From assembly GCA_963752755.1 (NCBI GenBank), contig CAVVZJ010000001.1:2651381-2715380 (forward strand): a stretch of 64,000 nt of DNA, in the 5' to 3' direction. The position numbers and the translations under genes are program-made. The stretch comes from CAVVZJ01 sp963752755 (GTDB lineage: Bacteria > Planctomycetota > Planctomycetia > Isosphaerales > Isosphaeraceae). The notes below the pieces were generated by a model. That model saw nothing but the letters and a program-made list of their open reading frames with translations. It was not told where the DNA came from and searched no databases. This document shows, piece by piece, positions 37,133 through 45,928 of the stretch (within the stretch, counting starts at the first letter, position 1; the number at the start of each line of letters is the position of its first letter).

Positions 37133-37451
37133 GGGAGAGGGCGGAATGGATAACCGACAGGACCCAGTCGAGCTGCTGCTGCTCGTCGGTCCCGGAGTCG
37201 ACGTGCATCAGCCGCCCGCGGATCGTGTTCTCGGCGACCAGCAGGGCTTCCTGCAAACCGGGCGCGGCCGCCATGAGTTTGGCGTTGGCCTCCACCTCGG
37301 CCGGGTCGCTGTCCGGGAAGGCGCCGACGATGGCGAGCAGGGTGTCGTCGGCCGCGAGGACGAGCCGCTGCACGCCCATGTTGGCGGGCGTGGCAACGCT
37401 CCAGGGGCCTTCCGAGTGGGCCGGTGCCGGTGATGTCGATGAGTTCGTCAT
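37122..37451 (-). CDS. Phage-type GPW...ANAKLMAAAP protein, paralog 1
   Basis: 109 residues. The N-terminal motif SEGPWSV and the central EANAKLMAAAPGLQEALL are the hallmark of a small phage and island protein family of unknown function (consensus HxPGPW ... ANARLIAAAPELLEAL). Three more divergent members follow upstream (37492-39168). The start ATG 37451 has no Shine-Dalgarno sequence; the 40-bp gap before it is pyrimidine-rich (cccttcccaatctcatc). Confidence 0.8.
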   Translation of the reverse strand: MTNSSTSPAPAHSEGPWSVATPANMGVQRLVLAADDTLLAIVGAFPDSDPAEVEANAKLMAAAPGLQEALLVAENTIRGRLMHVDSGTDEQQQLDWVLSVIHSALSHAA

Positions 37452-37491
37452 GATGAGATTGGGAAGGGAATAAGAAGGAATGGGTGGGTGT

Positions 37492-38172
37492 TCAGGCCGC
37501 CCTGCCGATCGCCTCCTCGAGGCGTTCCTTGAGGGCGATGCCGAAGTGCTGCCCCGCCGCCAGGTGGTCGATCTCGTAGAAGTGGCTCAGCGCGTCGTTC
37601 ACGTCGCGCAGGGCTTCGAGCAGCGCGGGGGCGGCGGCGATGATCCGGGCATTGGCCCTGGCGATCTCGCGATTCTCCGGCTTACGCGGAAATGCCCTCG
37701 TCGGGTTCACATTCACCCACGCGACGACGGGCGTCGCTTCGGCGGAGACCAGGAAGTTCTCTTCGACTGCCCACGGGCCGGGGGTGTGTGCGGTTTTCAT
37801 GAGAGAGAAAGGGGAAAGAGATCGGGAAGGTGCTGATCGCACCGGGAGGGCCGGCCGGGTCAGGCCGACCGGCTTAGCTCGGGCAGCCCTGTCGATCAGG
37901 GCGTCCACGTCGGCTTTCAGGCCGATTGCGCCGTCCATGTGCGGATTGTCTTCGGCCAGCAGGCTCAGGTATTCCGACACATCGCGCAGCGTATCCAGCA
38001 GCTCCGGCGCGGCGGCGATGATCCGGGCGTTGGCCTGCGCCGCTCCACTCCGCTTGAGCCGCAACGGGACGGAGGGGACGACGGGCTGGCCACGTGCGTC
38101 GAGGACGTAGATGCCCTCCTCGACACGCCAGGGTGCGGGCGAATGGGCCGGTGGTGTTGACGAATTATCCAT
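37492..38172 (-). CDS. Two fused paralogs of the GPW...ANARIIAAAP family
   Basis: One uninterrupted frame contains two family members. The first half (ATG 38172, MDNSSTPPAHSPAPWRVEEG) has QANARIIAAAPELLDTLRDV. It continues without a stop through a CT-rich stretch (translated RSLSPFSL) into the second (ATG 37800, MKTAHTPGPWAVEENFLV) with ARANARIIAAAPALLEALRDV. The CT-rich stretch matches the leaders in front of the neighbouring genes, so these were probably two genes and the stop between them was lost: a TAA is present near 37870 in a shifted frame. Both the fusion and an independent product from 37800 are possible. Confidence 0.75.
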   Translation of the reverse strand: MDNSSTPPAHSPAPWRVEEGIYVLDARGQPVVPSVPLRLKRSGAAQANARIIAAAPELLDTLRDVSEYLSLLAEDNPHMDGAIGLKADVDALIDRAARAKPVGLTRPALPVRSAPSRSLSPFSLMKTAHTPGPWAVEENFLVSAEATPVVAWVNVNPTRAFPRKPENREIARANARIIAAAPALLEALRDVNDALSHFYEIDHLAAGQHFGIALKERLEEAIGRAA

Positions 38173-38201
38173 GATCTTGAAGGGTGAGGAAGTCAATCGG
38201 T

Positions 38202-38426
38202 TCAGCGGTACTCCACGAGGAGGTCCTCGGCCTCGTATGCCTTGGCCATCCGGGCCGGCATGACCACGTATTTGTCATCGTGCCAGGTGACGATGCCCAT
38301 CGGCAGACCGGTCCGCTCGTGCCGACGCCTCGCGGTGCGGACGGCGATCCGGTAGCTGGCGTGCCCGGAGACGAGCCGGTGGACGATCGGCTGGATGGTG
38401 CCTCGTTTGTCGATGCGATAGCGCAT
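38202..38426 (-). CDS. Small basic protein, unknown
   Basis: 74 residues: MRYRIDKRGTIQPIVHRLVS, then TARRRHERTGLPMGIVTWHD and a C-terminus AKAYEAEDLLVEYR. Basic N-terminal half, acidic tail. Gaps to both neighbours are 28-29 bp and pyrimidine-rich. I do not recognise a family; conserved arrangement within the island is the main support. Confidence 0.7.
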   Translation of the reverse strand: MRYRIDKRGTIQPIVHRLVSGHASYRIAVRTARRRHERTGLPMGIVTWHDDKYVVMPARMAKAYEAEDLLVEYR

Positions 38427-38454
38427 AAGGAACAGTGGGAAAGAGGTAGAGAAG

Positions 38455-39168
38455 TCAGGCCACACGGCCGATCGCTTCGGCGATGGCCTCGCGGCCGCGG
38501 GCGATCGCCTCGTGGCCGACGCCGCCGGCGTTGAACTCCGGCGCGGCGTCGGCGAAGGTCGGGTGCCGCGACAGCGCGACGAGGGCACGCAGCGTCTCCT
38601 GCAGCGCCCCGAGCAGCCCGGGGGCGGAGGCGATCAGGTCGGCGTTGGCGCGCTGCTCGGCCGCGTCGGGGATGGTCTCCACGTCGCAGACGACGGCGCC
38701 GGTGTTGAGTTCCGGATGGGAGAGCACCGCGAAGTGCTTCTCGCCGCCATAGACGCCGGGGTTTTGCGACTCCGAGACGATCCACGGCCCCCTCGTGAAG
38801 GCCGGCGATGGAGGAGAAAACTCCGCGACAGGAGCCGGTGGAGGGACGAGATCGCGGCGCCGCTCTCGCTCGAAGGCCGCTATCGCCACGCCGTGTTCGG
38901 ACAGCGTCATGTCCACGAGCCGGCAGGCGGCGTCCGGGCGGGCGTGGCCCTCGTAGAAGTGGCGGGCGCAGAGCTTGAGGCCGCTGCCGCCGTCGGCCTC
39001 GTCGTAGCCGTAGTACAGGCCGCTCGGATCGCAGGCCCGGCCGTGACCCTGCTCCTCGCAGGGGTTGCCGGCGCAGCGGTAGAGCCGCACCGGCTCGCCG
39101 GGAGTCGGCGGATTCTCGGCGTCCTCGCTCCAGAACGGCAGGACGGCAATCGTTTCGCAGTGTTCCAT
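38455..39168 (-). CDS. Phage-type protein with Cys-rich N-terminus, paralog 4
   Basis: 237 residues from ATG 39168 (MEHCETIAVLPFWSED). The N-terminal part has four to five Cys (YRCAGNPCEEQGHGRACDPS, LCARHFYEG), possibly a zinc-binding module. From about residue 120 it carries FTRGPWIVSESQN and RANADLIASAPGLLGALQETL, the fourth copy of the GPW...ANAxLIAAAP family here. So this member is a fusion of the family domain to a Cys module. The leader before the ATG is 29 bp of pyrimidine-rich sequence. Confidence 0.75.
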   Translation of the reverse strand: MEHCETIAVLPFWSEDAENPPTPGEPVRLYRCAGNPCEEQGHGRACDPSGLYYGYDEADGGSGLKLCARHFYEGHARPDAACRLVDMTLSEHGVAIAAFERERRRDLVPPPAPVAEFSPPSPAFTRGPWIVSESQNPGVYGGEKHFAVLSHPELNTGAVVCDVETIPDAAEQRANADLIASAPGLLGALQETLRALVALSRHPTFADAAPEFNAGGVGHEAIARGREAIAEAIGRVA

Positions 39169-39197
39169 GGTTGGGAATTGGGAAAGGGATACAAGGG

Positions 39198-39473
39198 TCA
39201 TCGCGGGATGAGCAGGATGCCGACCGAGGCCCGCGGACCGCAGACGCGGGCACAGTCGTCGGCCGTCCGGCGGTCGGTGAGGATCTCGGTGCTGAAAGGC
39301 TTGCCGCCCTCGTTGTCGAAGACGACGAAGAGCGTCTCGTACAGCTCGGCGAAGTCCTGCCTGATGTCCTCCAGGAACGCGCGCCCGCGTTCGTCGATGC
39401 AGCGAGGGTCCAGCGCGGCGAAGTGCCGCTGGAGCCTGTCGATGATGATTTCTTCGGGGAAAACTGCGATCAT
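39198..39473 (-). CDS. Small protein, unknown (island)
   Basis: 91 residues: MIAVFPEEIIIDRLQRHFAA, a predicted helical middle (FLEDIRQDFAELYETLFVVF), end ASVGILLIPR. Its ATG (39473) overlaps the methyltransferase stop as ATGA, so the two are translationally coupled. No family recognised. Confidence 0.7.
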   Translation of the reverse strand: MIAVFPEEIIIDRLQRHFAALDPRCIDERGRAFLEDIRQDFAELYETLFVVFDNEGGKPFSTEILTDRRTADDCARVCGPRASVGILLIPR

Positions 39474-40183
39474 GATGAAGGATTGGAAATGGGATAAGAC
39501 GATTTCTCGAACACGACGCAGGTGTCGTGCAAGCCGGGAATGAATGAAGACTTGTACGCCTTCTTCGCACTGCCGGCGCCGTGGGAGAACCGGATGATGT
39601 CGGTGCAGTGCTGCCGCAGGCCGCAGGCGAACGCCAGCCGCTTGGTGTGGTAGACGAGCGGCACGAAGCCGGCCTCGCGGTCGGCGTAGTCGCCCATGAG
39701 GATCGCCAGCCTGCCGCCCAGCTCCAACACCGAGGCGCAGCTACCGATCAACCGGACATACTTCGCGAGGAAGTCCTCCAGCGTCGGGCATCGCGACAGG
39801 TCGCGCGGGTCGTCGGCGTAGAGCTTCTGCCGCCAGTACGGCGGATGAAGCCAGATAAAATCGAACCGGCCGAGGTCGTCGTAGCTGGCCGGATCGGCGG
39901 CGTCGAAGCCGTCGTGGATGTCGCCGGAGACGCATTCGAGTCCGAGTTCCCGGCAGACGTCGGCGCAGGTGCCGCTGCCGGTCATCGGGTCCAGCACGCG
40001 CCTGGGACGGAAGTACCTCAGCATGTCCTTGATCAGTTCCCCCGAGCAGTTGCCGGGATACCGGGGGTCGCCGTAGTCGCCGCGCCACGGCTTGTGATAC
40101 AGGCTCGTCAGCCCCGGCACGGGCGAGCCGTTGATGGGTGCTTTCGGCAGCACCGCGATGGTGGGTAGTGCGTTGGTACGCAT
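39470..40183 (-). CDS. DNA methyltransferase (N4/N6-type)
   Basis: 237 residues. SAM-binding motif I is RRVLDPMTGSGTCADVCREL (about residues 60-79) and catalytic motif IV is HPPYWRQK (about 112), in the order motif I then IV. VLELGGRLAILMGDY is a later core strand. The His in place of Asp/Ser/Asn in the PPY motif is less common but occurs in phage and island enzymes. No partner nuclease is adjacent, so it may be an orphan methylase protecting or regulating the island. ATG 40183 after a CT-rich leader. The coding end (SYPISNPSS) overlaps the leader of the next gene. Confidence 0.83.
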   Translation of the reverse strand: MRTNALPTIAVLPKAPINGSPVPGLTSLYHKPWRGDYGDPRYPGNCSGELIKDMLRYFRPRRVLDPMTGSGTCADVCRELGLECVSGDIHDGFDAADPASYDDLGRFDFIWLHPPYWRQKLYADDPRDLSRCPTLEDFLAKYVRLIGSCASVLELGGRLAILMGDYADREAGFVPLVYHTKRLAFACGLRQHCTDIIRFSHGAGSAKKAYKSSFIPGLHDTCVVFEKSSYPISNPSS

Positions 40184-40509
40184 AGAGATAAAAGAGAAAG
40201 AAATAGGAATTCCTCCGCGCCAGCGGAGGCGAAGCCGACCCCGCACGGGCGGGCGCAGCGGCCAGGAGGAGTCCGCCGCGGCGGAAGCTCCTGGCAAGCG
40301 AGCCCGGCCGTGCGATTCGCACGGTTGAGGAGTCGGGGGAAAGCGGAGGACGCCCGAGAGGCTGGGCGCTCCGCCTGAGAGGTGGGGGCTTCCGGGTTCG
40401 CGCGCTTCACGCAAGGGGACGGCGCGGCGACCGCCGGAAGGCAGGGAAGAGAGTCCCCGTCAGCTCGTCGGACGGGCGGAGACGGTCAGGGCCGCCTCCG
40501 CGATAACTG
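40184..40509. other. Intergenic stretch with several strong hairpins
   Basis: 326 bp without a gene. It has ctccgcgccagcggag (40216-40231), a long imperfect palindrome around ccgccgcggcgg (40263-40295, arms ccaggag/ctcctgg) and a perfect ccgtgcg-att-cgcacgg stem (40307-40323). It may terminate the upstream transcript and carry signals for the methyltransferase group. Confidence 0.6.
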
Positions 40510-40797
40510 TCAGTCCACCCGCTCCGATCTCTCGGAGGTGATGAACTCGCTCGCCTGCTGGATCACGGTGACGAGCTGGCCGAGGTCGTCGGCGTCGAAA
40601 TTCTTGGTGTATTTGCGTACACCATCGTTGTCCTTGTATGACCGCGTGAGGCTCACGCTGTAGAAGGTCACGACGGAGCCCTGGAGCTTGCGCTCGCGGG
40701 CGAAGACCGACGCCGAGACGTCCTCGATGCGGAAGACGCGTAGCGGCCCCTTCGACTCCGGGACCGGCTGCTCCTTGGGCTTGGATTTTTTCTCCAT
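40510..40797 (-). CDS. Small protein, unknown (island)
   Basis: 95 residues from ATG 40797 (MEKKSKPKEQPVPESKGPLR): a basic, Pro-rich start, then a compact domain (VFRIEDVSASVFARERKLQG, FYSVSLTRSYKDND) and a helical end (LVTVIQQASEFITSE). The sequence KSYTKN...DDLGQL resembles small island proteins of unknown role. Leader: 29 bp of CT/AT-rich sequence. Not further assignable. Confidence 0.7.
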   Translation of the reverse strand: MEKKSKPKEQPVPESKGPLRVFRIEDVSASVFARERKLQGSVVTFYSVSLTRSYKDNDGVRKYTKNFDADDLGQLVTVIQQASEFITSERSERVD

Positions 40798-41002
40798 GGG
40801 TAAGAGTTGGAAAATGGGTAAAACCCTCGCTCGCGCGAGGTGACGATGTATCGGCAATCGGCCGTGCGCGTCCCTGAACGAACGCGGCCGGGATGCCCGA
40901 AAAGGTGCGAGACACGGGGAGAAGTTCCCGCGCTCGCACGGAGAAAAGGCCCCCCTCGGAGGGGACGGTCCGCGCCGCCTTCGAGGCGGCGGCGCGTGAC
41001 GC
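40798..41002. other. Intergenic stretch with GC-rich hairpins
   Basis: 205 bp. It includes ccgcc-ttcg-aggcgg (about 40976-40991) and cccctcggagggg (40952-40964). No gene supported. Confidence 0.5.
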
Positions 41003-41266
41003 TCAGCGCGGGAGCTGCCGGAGGTACGACAGCGACTCGCGCATCACGTCGACGTGCAGGCCGGGCGCGGACCTGCGGAGCAGGCCGTGCGCCGTGCATT
41101 CCTGGCCCTCGCAGTCCCAGAGGACGTCGATCCAGTATTCCAGGGTGCCGTCGCGCAGCCGCGTCTCGGAGATGCGGGCGTGCAGCGAGCCCTGGGCGTA
41201 CCGGCCGACCTCTCGGCTTGCGTTGTCCCGCCTGCGCAGGACCGTGTTGACGATCTTCCTGATCAT
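41003..41266 (-). CDS. Small protein, unknown (island)
   Basis: 87 residues from ATG 41266: MIRKIVNTVLRRRDNASREV, then beta-rich LHARISETRLRDGTLEYWID and a Cys pair (WDCEGQECTAHGLL), ending SLSYLRQLPR. The two close Cys could be structural. Its leader (cagttcccccttcacccc) matches the pyrimidine pattern of the other genes here. No known family. Confidence 0.7.
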   Translation of the reverse strand: MIRKIVNTVLRRRDNASREVGRYAQGSLHARISETRLRDGTLEYWIDVLWDCEGQECTAHGLLRRSAPGLHVDVMRESLSYLRQLPR

Positions 41267-41444
41267 GGGGTGAAGGGGGAACTGATATAGAGGCATCCCC
41301 GGGGGGATGCACCGCAACGCCGCTGCCAACCTGCCTCGAAGGGAAGGCGGGCGGCGAGGAGGCCGGACGGGAAGGATCGACGAGAGGGCTGATTTGGGTG
41401 GGCCGGCTTGCCGCCGCGCCAGCGGCGACCGGGCTGGGCCCGGT

Positions 41445-41589
41445 GGGGTGCAGGGGGCGGATGCCCCTTGCCCCATCGGCGTCGCGACCGGAGGGAGCGT
41501 CCCCGGCCCGCGAGCCTGCGAGCGGACGCCGGGGGACGGCGATGGGGCAAGGGGCCGACGACCGCAGGGAGGAGCGCCCCTTGCACCCC
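41445..41589. repeat. Two-tier nested palindrome
   Basis: The outer arms ggggtgcagggggcg (41445-41459) and 41575-41589 match at 14 of 15 positions; the inner arms ccccttgccccatcg (41464-41478) and 41540-41554 match perfectly. It lies in a 428-bp gene-free region (41267-41694) next to a 12-bp repeat array, a setting that resembles replication or transfer origins. Confidence 0.65.
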
Positions 41590-41649
41590 CAAGCCGGAGC
41601 AGGAAAGGAGTTACGATGACACGCCAGAGTAAACGGAGCGCACCGGTGC

Positions 41650-41697
41650 GGTACGGCTGCCGGTACGGGCCACGGTACGGCCAGTGGTACGGGCTCA
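41650..41697. repeat. 12-bp tandem repeat array 1 (GGTACGG + 5)
   Basis: GGTACGG occurs at 41650, 41662, 41674 and 41686, an exact 12-bp spacing, with variable five-base fillers. It directly follows the stop of the replication-relaxation gene at 41695. Translated it would give tetrapeptide repeats, but no gene uses it convincingly. Confidence 0.75.
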
Positions 41698-42559
41698 CGC
41701 GGCACCTCCCCGCTTGATAAGCGGTACGAGCTGGCCGTCGCAGCGGTGCCAGACCGGCTCGGTGAGGATCGTCTCCGGCGTCAACTCCGGCATCGCCGCA
41801 AACCGCCAGAAGGCCGCGCCCGGCTTGCCCGTCACCTGCTCCTTCAGCGCGTCGCGCCGGCGGACGTCGGGCGCGACCAGGAGGACCGCGAAGCTGTCGA
41901 GGTCGGCCTCCGGGAAGTGGCGGCGGTGCCCCAGCCGCTCGGCCAGCGCCGCGTAGCCGGGCGTCTTGGCGCAGGCCACCTGGCGGGTGCCCGAGGTGCC
42001 GCGGTCGATCTCCAGGTAGTGCACCTTGCCGGTGCCGCGATTGGTCAGCAAAAAGCCGGCGTCGGGCGCGCAGACCAGCCGTGGCCCCTCGCACAGCAGG
42101 GTGTAGAGCCGGTACTTCTTCTCGGGCGCCGCCGCGTCCTTGTTGGCCACGTCCCACTCGTTGAGCCAGCCGGCGCAGGCGGCGTCGCACTGCCGCGCCA
42201 GCGCCGCGTCGAGCGTCAGGTGGAAGTCGCTGACGGCCAGCCAGTGGAACAGGTGGTTCGGCTGCGGCGTCTGCGTGGGCGCCAGCCGATAGTGTTCGTC
42301 GCCGGTGAAGTCGGCGAGGAACTCGCAGCCCTTGCGCCGGGAAGTAGGCCGGCGCCGGCGAGCCGGTACCCGGCACGAGCACCTGCACCCGCGTGCGGTT
42401 GAGGTAGCGTGCGGAGACCAGCTCCTGCAGCCGCCGGCGCGCCAGCCGGTCGCCCTGCTTCGAGGGGAAGAACAGCCGCTGGAGCTGGGCCCGGTTCAGC
42501 ACGTAGTACCGGACCAGGGCCTTGAGGATGGCGACGTCGCGGTCCGTATTCAGGAACAT
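41695..42559 (-). pseudogene. Replication-relaxation family protein, frameshifted (module 1)
   Basis: ATG 42559 (MFLNTDRDVAILKALVRYYV) with GGAGG upstream. The winged-helix start LNRAQLQRLFFPSKQGDRLA, followed by RRLQELVSARYLNR, is characteristic of the replication-relaxation family, DNA-binding proteins of mobile elements. Near 42340 the frame changes (YFPA / KGCEFLADFTGDEHYRLAP). The second part continues HWLAVSDFHLTLDAALARQ and KVHYLEIDRGT, the nuclease-like or binding fold with the VExD segment typical of the C-terminal region. One base change would restore it. Confidence 0.75.
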
Positions 42560-42846
42560 CCCACGCCTCCGGAAAAGAAGGATGCCGAGGCACCCGGGAA
42601 AAGTTCCGGGGCGCTCGGCATGAAAGGTTCCCGTGGTCGGGATGTCGGCCAAGCAACCGCGCTGCGACGTTGGGCGTCGTCCGCGGCGGTCGTCATCGGC
42701 TGGTCAGTTCACCGGAGTGAAGCGACACGGAATTTGTAACCGAGCGATCCGGGTTGTCAAGGGGCTGGTGCGCGTTTTCCTCCGGGATGCGAAACGACCG
42801 TCGAATCGACTTGCGCGAACGCCGGAGTCGATGGGACGATTCCGGC
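42560..42846. other. Divergent intergenic region
   Basis: 287 bp between the leftward replication-relaxation gene and the rightward gene at 42847. Somewhat AT-richer around 42725-42760. No clear promoter consensus or RNA found. Confidence 0.45.
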
Positions 42847-43134
42847 ATGGACGAGTTTCCCCGCCATTTGTCGGCCGAACAGCACCGCGAGCGGTTGCTG
42901 GCCGCGCGGACGCTCCGCGCGATGGAGCGACACGAGGAGGTTGCCGTGCAGGCCGAGACGCGGCCGCACGCCGTGCTGCGGCAGGCGTTCGCGCGTCGGT
43001 ATCGTGAGCTCATCGGCGTTGCTCCCGGGCGGCGGGACGTGTTGCGGGCGGCGCTGCAGGACATCGTCGACGGCAGCGGCGGCGACGTTGCCGACGCGCT
43101 GCGGTGGGCCGATCAGCCGAACCCCTTGTCGTGA
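42847..43134 (+). CDS. Small acidic/helical protein, unknown
   Basis: 95 residues (MDEFPRHLSAEQHRERLLAA), almost entirely helical with many Arg/Glu/Ala residues, ending DALRWADQPNPLS. One of very few rightward genes in the island. It overlaps the convergent end of the ATPase gene by about 20 bp. No family recognised. Confidence 0.6.
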   Translation: MDEFPRHLSAEQHRERLLAARTLRAMERHEEVAVQAETRPHAVLRQAFARRYRELIGVAPGRRDVLRAALQDIVDGSGGDVADALRWADQPNPLS

Positions 43135-44896
43135 TGGCGTGCGGACGGTGACGCCGGTGAGGACGCCGGCGGCGGCGGCGTGACGTCGCTCGCGCCGACC
43201 GAGAGCGTCGGCCGCACGATCGCCTCGATCCGCTCTCGCATCTCGCGTTCGATCGTCTCGGGCGCCACGAAGACGTCCGAGCGGAAGTTCTCCTCGACGA
43301 GCCGCTGCACGTCGTCAAGGACCTGCGGCAGCACGCGGTGGATCCGCTCGATGTCCCAGGCCAGGTGGCCGGGCGTCGACCGCTTCACGTCCACGGCGTA
43401 GAGCTTCGGGTCGTCGACCAGCCGCAGGAACGTGGCGCCGGTGCCGCAGCCGGCGGATCTCGCGCGCCCACTCGGCCTTCTGCTCCTCGAAGCTATAGTA
43501 GGTCCGGCTGGCCAGCTCGAGGAACTGCTCGTACTCGGCCAGCGTCGCCTCGTGCGAGCCGTGCCCCTCCATCCGCTGCCGGCCGCCGCCCTCGGCGTCG
43601 CCCTTCGTCTCCGCCTCGCCGTCGCCGGCGCCGCGCACCTGCCTGAGCATGCCGCCGCGGTCGTAGACCATCTCCCGGCTCTTCGACCAGTTCTGGCCGA
43701 ACGTGCGGCTCCAGCTGTCGGCCTGCGTCTCGGAGAACGAGGAGCTCTTCAGCTCGATGATCTTGTGTCCGGTGACGAGCTGCCGCCGGGAGTAGATCTC
43801 GTCCTTGATCCGCTTCGGGTCGTAGGTCAGCGACGCCAGCTCCTGCGCCACCAGGTCGGCGTCCTCGCCCTGCAGGCCGAAGACCATCCGGCTCTGCGCC
43901 TGGAAGATCATCGTCGTGAGGTCGTAGTCGCCGCGCTCCAGCTGTGCGAAGCTCTGGTGCGAGAGGATCAGGCGGATGCCGAGCTGGCGGACCTCCGGCA
44001 GCGCCGCCTCGATGTCCGGGCCGACGAAGTTCTGGAACTCGTCGAGCAGCAGGTACGTCGGGTAGCGGACCATCCGCGGCAGCGACCGCGCCGTCGCGAG
44101 CACCTCGTTGAGCACCAGGCCGCCGATGGCGTCGCCGAGCTGCGAGGAGAGCCGGTTCTGCGGCGCCAGGTTCAGGAGCACGATTTTGCCCTCGCGCATG
44201 AACCGCAGGGCGTCGAGGCGGTTGACGCGCGAGCCGAACATCCAGCGGAGGATGTCGCTCTCGAAGTAGGGCTTGAGCCGGTTGCGCGACGACTCCAGCT
44301 GCCGCATCGCCTCGGCGTGCCGCTGGCCGAGCACCTCCTTCCACTCGTACTTCAGGGCGTCGGGCAGGCACTGGAGGATCGGCTCGTGGTAGGGGCTGCC
44401 GGGCATCAGCAAATGGGCGCAGTCGGCGATCGTCAGGCCCAGCTGCGCCGCCGCCCAGAAGGCGTTGAAGGTCCAGCGCCAGCCGGGGCATCGCCTCGAT
44501 GTTCACGCTCTCCCAGGCGCGGAGGATGATCTCGGTGGCGCGGGCGACCTTGTAGTAGCCGTGCGAGCGGGTCTCGTACAGCAGCGGGTTGAGGCTGACG
44601 ACGTGCTGCTCGTTGGACGGCTCGATGTAGACCAGCCGGCTGCGGACGTGCTCGGGGCAGAACTTCGAGGCCATCCAGAGCAGGAGTTCCTCGGAGAGGC
44701 CGCCGAGCCGGTCGACGAGGATCCAGCAGGCCCGCTCGGCGGGGTCGGCGAGCATCCGGTGGAGCATGGTGTGGATGGCGGTGGTCTTGCCCTTGCCGGT
44801 GCCGCCGATGAGGTGGAAGTGGGTGCGGAAGGCGGCGCGGGGGATGCGCACCTCGGCGCCGGTCTCCGCGTCGTGGCCGATGGCGAAGCTCTTCAC
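43113..44896 (-). pseudogene. TraD/VirD4-like DNA-transfer ATPase, two frameshifts (module 1)
   Basis: From GTG 44896 (VKSFAIGHDAETGAEVRIPR): Walker A HLIGGTGKGKTTAIHTML at about residues 29-46. The frame changes near 44483 (AMPRLA / WTFNAFWAAAQLGLTIADC). Walker B is YPTYLLLDEFQNFVGPDIE and is followed by IRLILSHQSFAQL, the arrangement of conjugation coupling and HerA-type ATPases. A second change near 43437 leads to TFLRLVDDPKLYAVDVKRST and the C-terminus ending HHDKGFG. It would pump DNA during transfer. The start overlaps the upstream membrane-protein stop (GTGA). Confidence 0.8.
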
Positions 44897-45738
44897 GGGC
44901 TCATCTCCCCCAGCGCGCGGTCCATCTCGTCCTGCAGCCGCTCCTCCAGGTTGGAGAGCAGCGTCTGTTTGGCGATCGGGTCGATGTCCAGCGCCTCGAT
45001 GTGCTGCTTCTGCTGCGTGTACCAGCGGGTGACGGCCTCGATGGTCCGCTCGGCCTTCTTCGGCCGGATCTCGGCCAGCCGCCGCTCGAAGGTGGCGACC
45101 AGCTCGCGGCCGTGGCTCTCGACCTCCTCGGGCGGCAGGTCGTCGCCGAGGTAGGTGGCGAGATAGCGGTCGAACTCCTCGCGGGGGAACCAGTCGCGTC
45201 CGAGCCCGGCGGTGTAGAAGGCGTACTGCCGCTCGGCGGCGGCGCGGGCGCGGGTCCGTCGCAGCTGCGACTCCGACCGCCGCCGCGCCTCCTCGTCGGC
45301 CCGGAGCCGGGCCCGCTCGCGCTCCGGGGCGGCGGCCTCCCACGCGGCGCGCTGCTCCGCCGCCCTGCGATCGGCCTCGCGGCGCGCCTCCTCGTCGCGA
45401 CGCTTCCGCTCCTGCTCGGCGCACCACCGTCTCGCCTCGGCGGCGGGCCGCCGCACGGCGTGCTCGTGCACGAACGCCAGGATCGGCAGCACGATCCACG
45501 AGGCGCCGAGCGCCAGGCCGGCGACGATAAGGCCGCCGAAGACGACGTCGCCCATCCTCGGCAGTTGCTCCCGGCCGCCCCACCGGACGAGGAGGAACAC
45601 CAGGAAGGCGGCGATGGCGATGCGCTGGCCGATCATCTCCAGGTCGCGCCGGCCGCGGATCATCAGGCCGCCGACGCCGATCAACGTGGCGGCGAGGAAG
45701 CCGGTGGAGCAGACGTCGTTGCCGGGGAGGATGTCCAT
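44893..45738 (-). CDS. Membrane protein with long coiled coil
   Basis: 281 residues from ATG 45738 (MDILPGNDVCSTGFLAATLI). Three hydrophobic segments in the first 90 residues (GFLAATLIGVGGL, IAIAAFLVFLLV, VVFGGLIVAGLALGASWIV) are followed by an Arg/Glu/Ala-rich coiled coil (about 95-180) and a soluble C-terminal domain. Overlap with the ATPase start indicates coupling; it may anchor or gate the ATPase, by analogy with VirB10- or TraG-type partners (inference). A GTG six codons upstream is an alternative start. Confidence 0.75.
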   Translation of the reverse strand: MDILPGNDVCSTGFLAATLIGVGGLMIRGRRDLEMIGQRIAIAAFLVFLLVRWGGREQLPRMGDVVFGGLIVAGLALGASWIVLPILAFVHEHAVRRPAAEARRWCAEQERKRRDEEARREADRRAAEQRAAWEAAAPERERARLRADEEARRRSESQLRRTRARAAAERQYAFYTAGLGRDWFPREEFDRYLATYLGDDLPPEEVESHGRELVATFERRLAEIRPKKAERTIEAVTRWYTQQKQHIEALDIDPIAKQTLLSNLEERLQDEMDRALGEMSP

Positions 45739-45928
45739 CGGAGGTCGGACGTCCACGGGGACGTGTGTGTGTCGGTGATACGTGTCAACCGGGCACGGCC
45801 ATTATTCCACCTCCGGACCGCCGCCGGAAGGGCCCTGGAGTGCGGGCCGGGATCCGGCGGCATCCCGGCGAGCCTTCCACGACGGAGGCTTCGGCCCTCT
45901 CGATCCTGTGCTAGACTATCCCCACGTC

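Noticed and set aside
39470..40183. Restriction-modification system
   Set aside because: No restriction endonuclease lies beside the methyltransferase. The YhcG nuclease is 8 kb away.
41650..41697. CRISPR array or classical iteron plasmid origin
   Set aside because: 12-bp spacing is far too short for CRISPR and shorter than known iterons. Kept only as a tandem repeat with a possible origin role.
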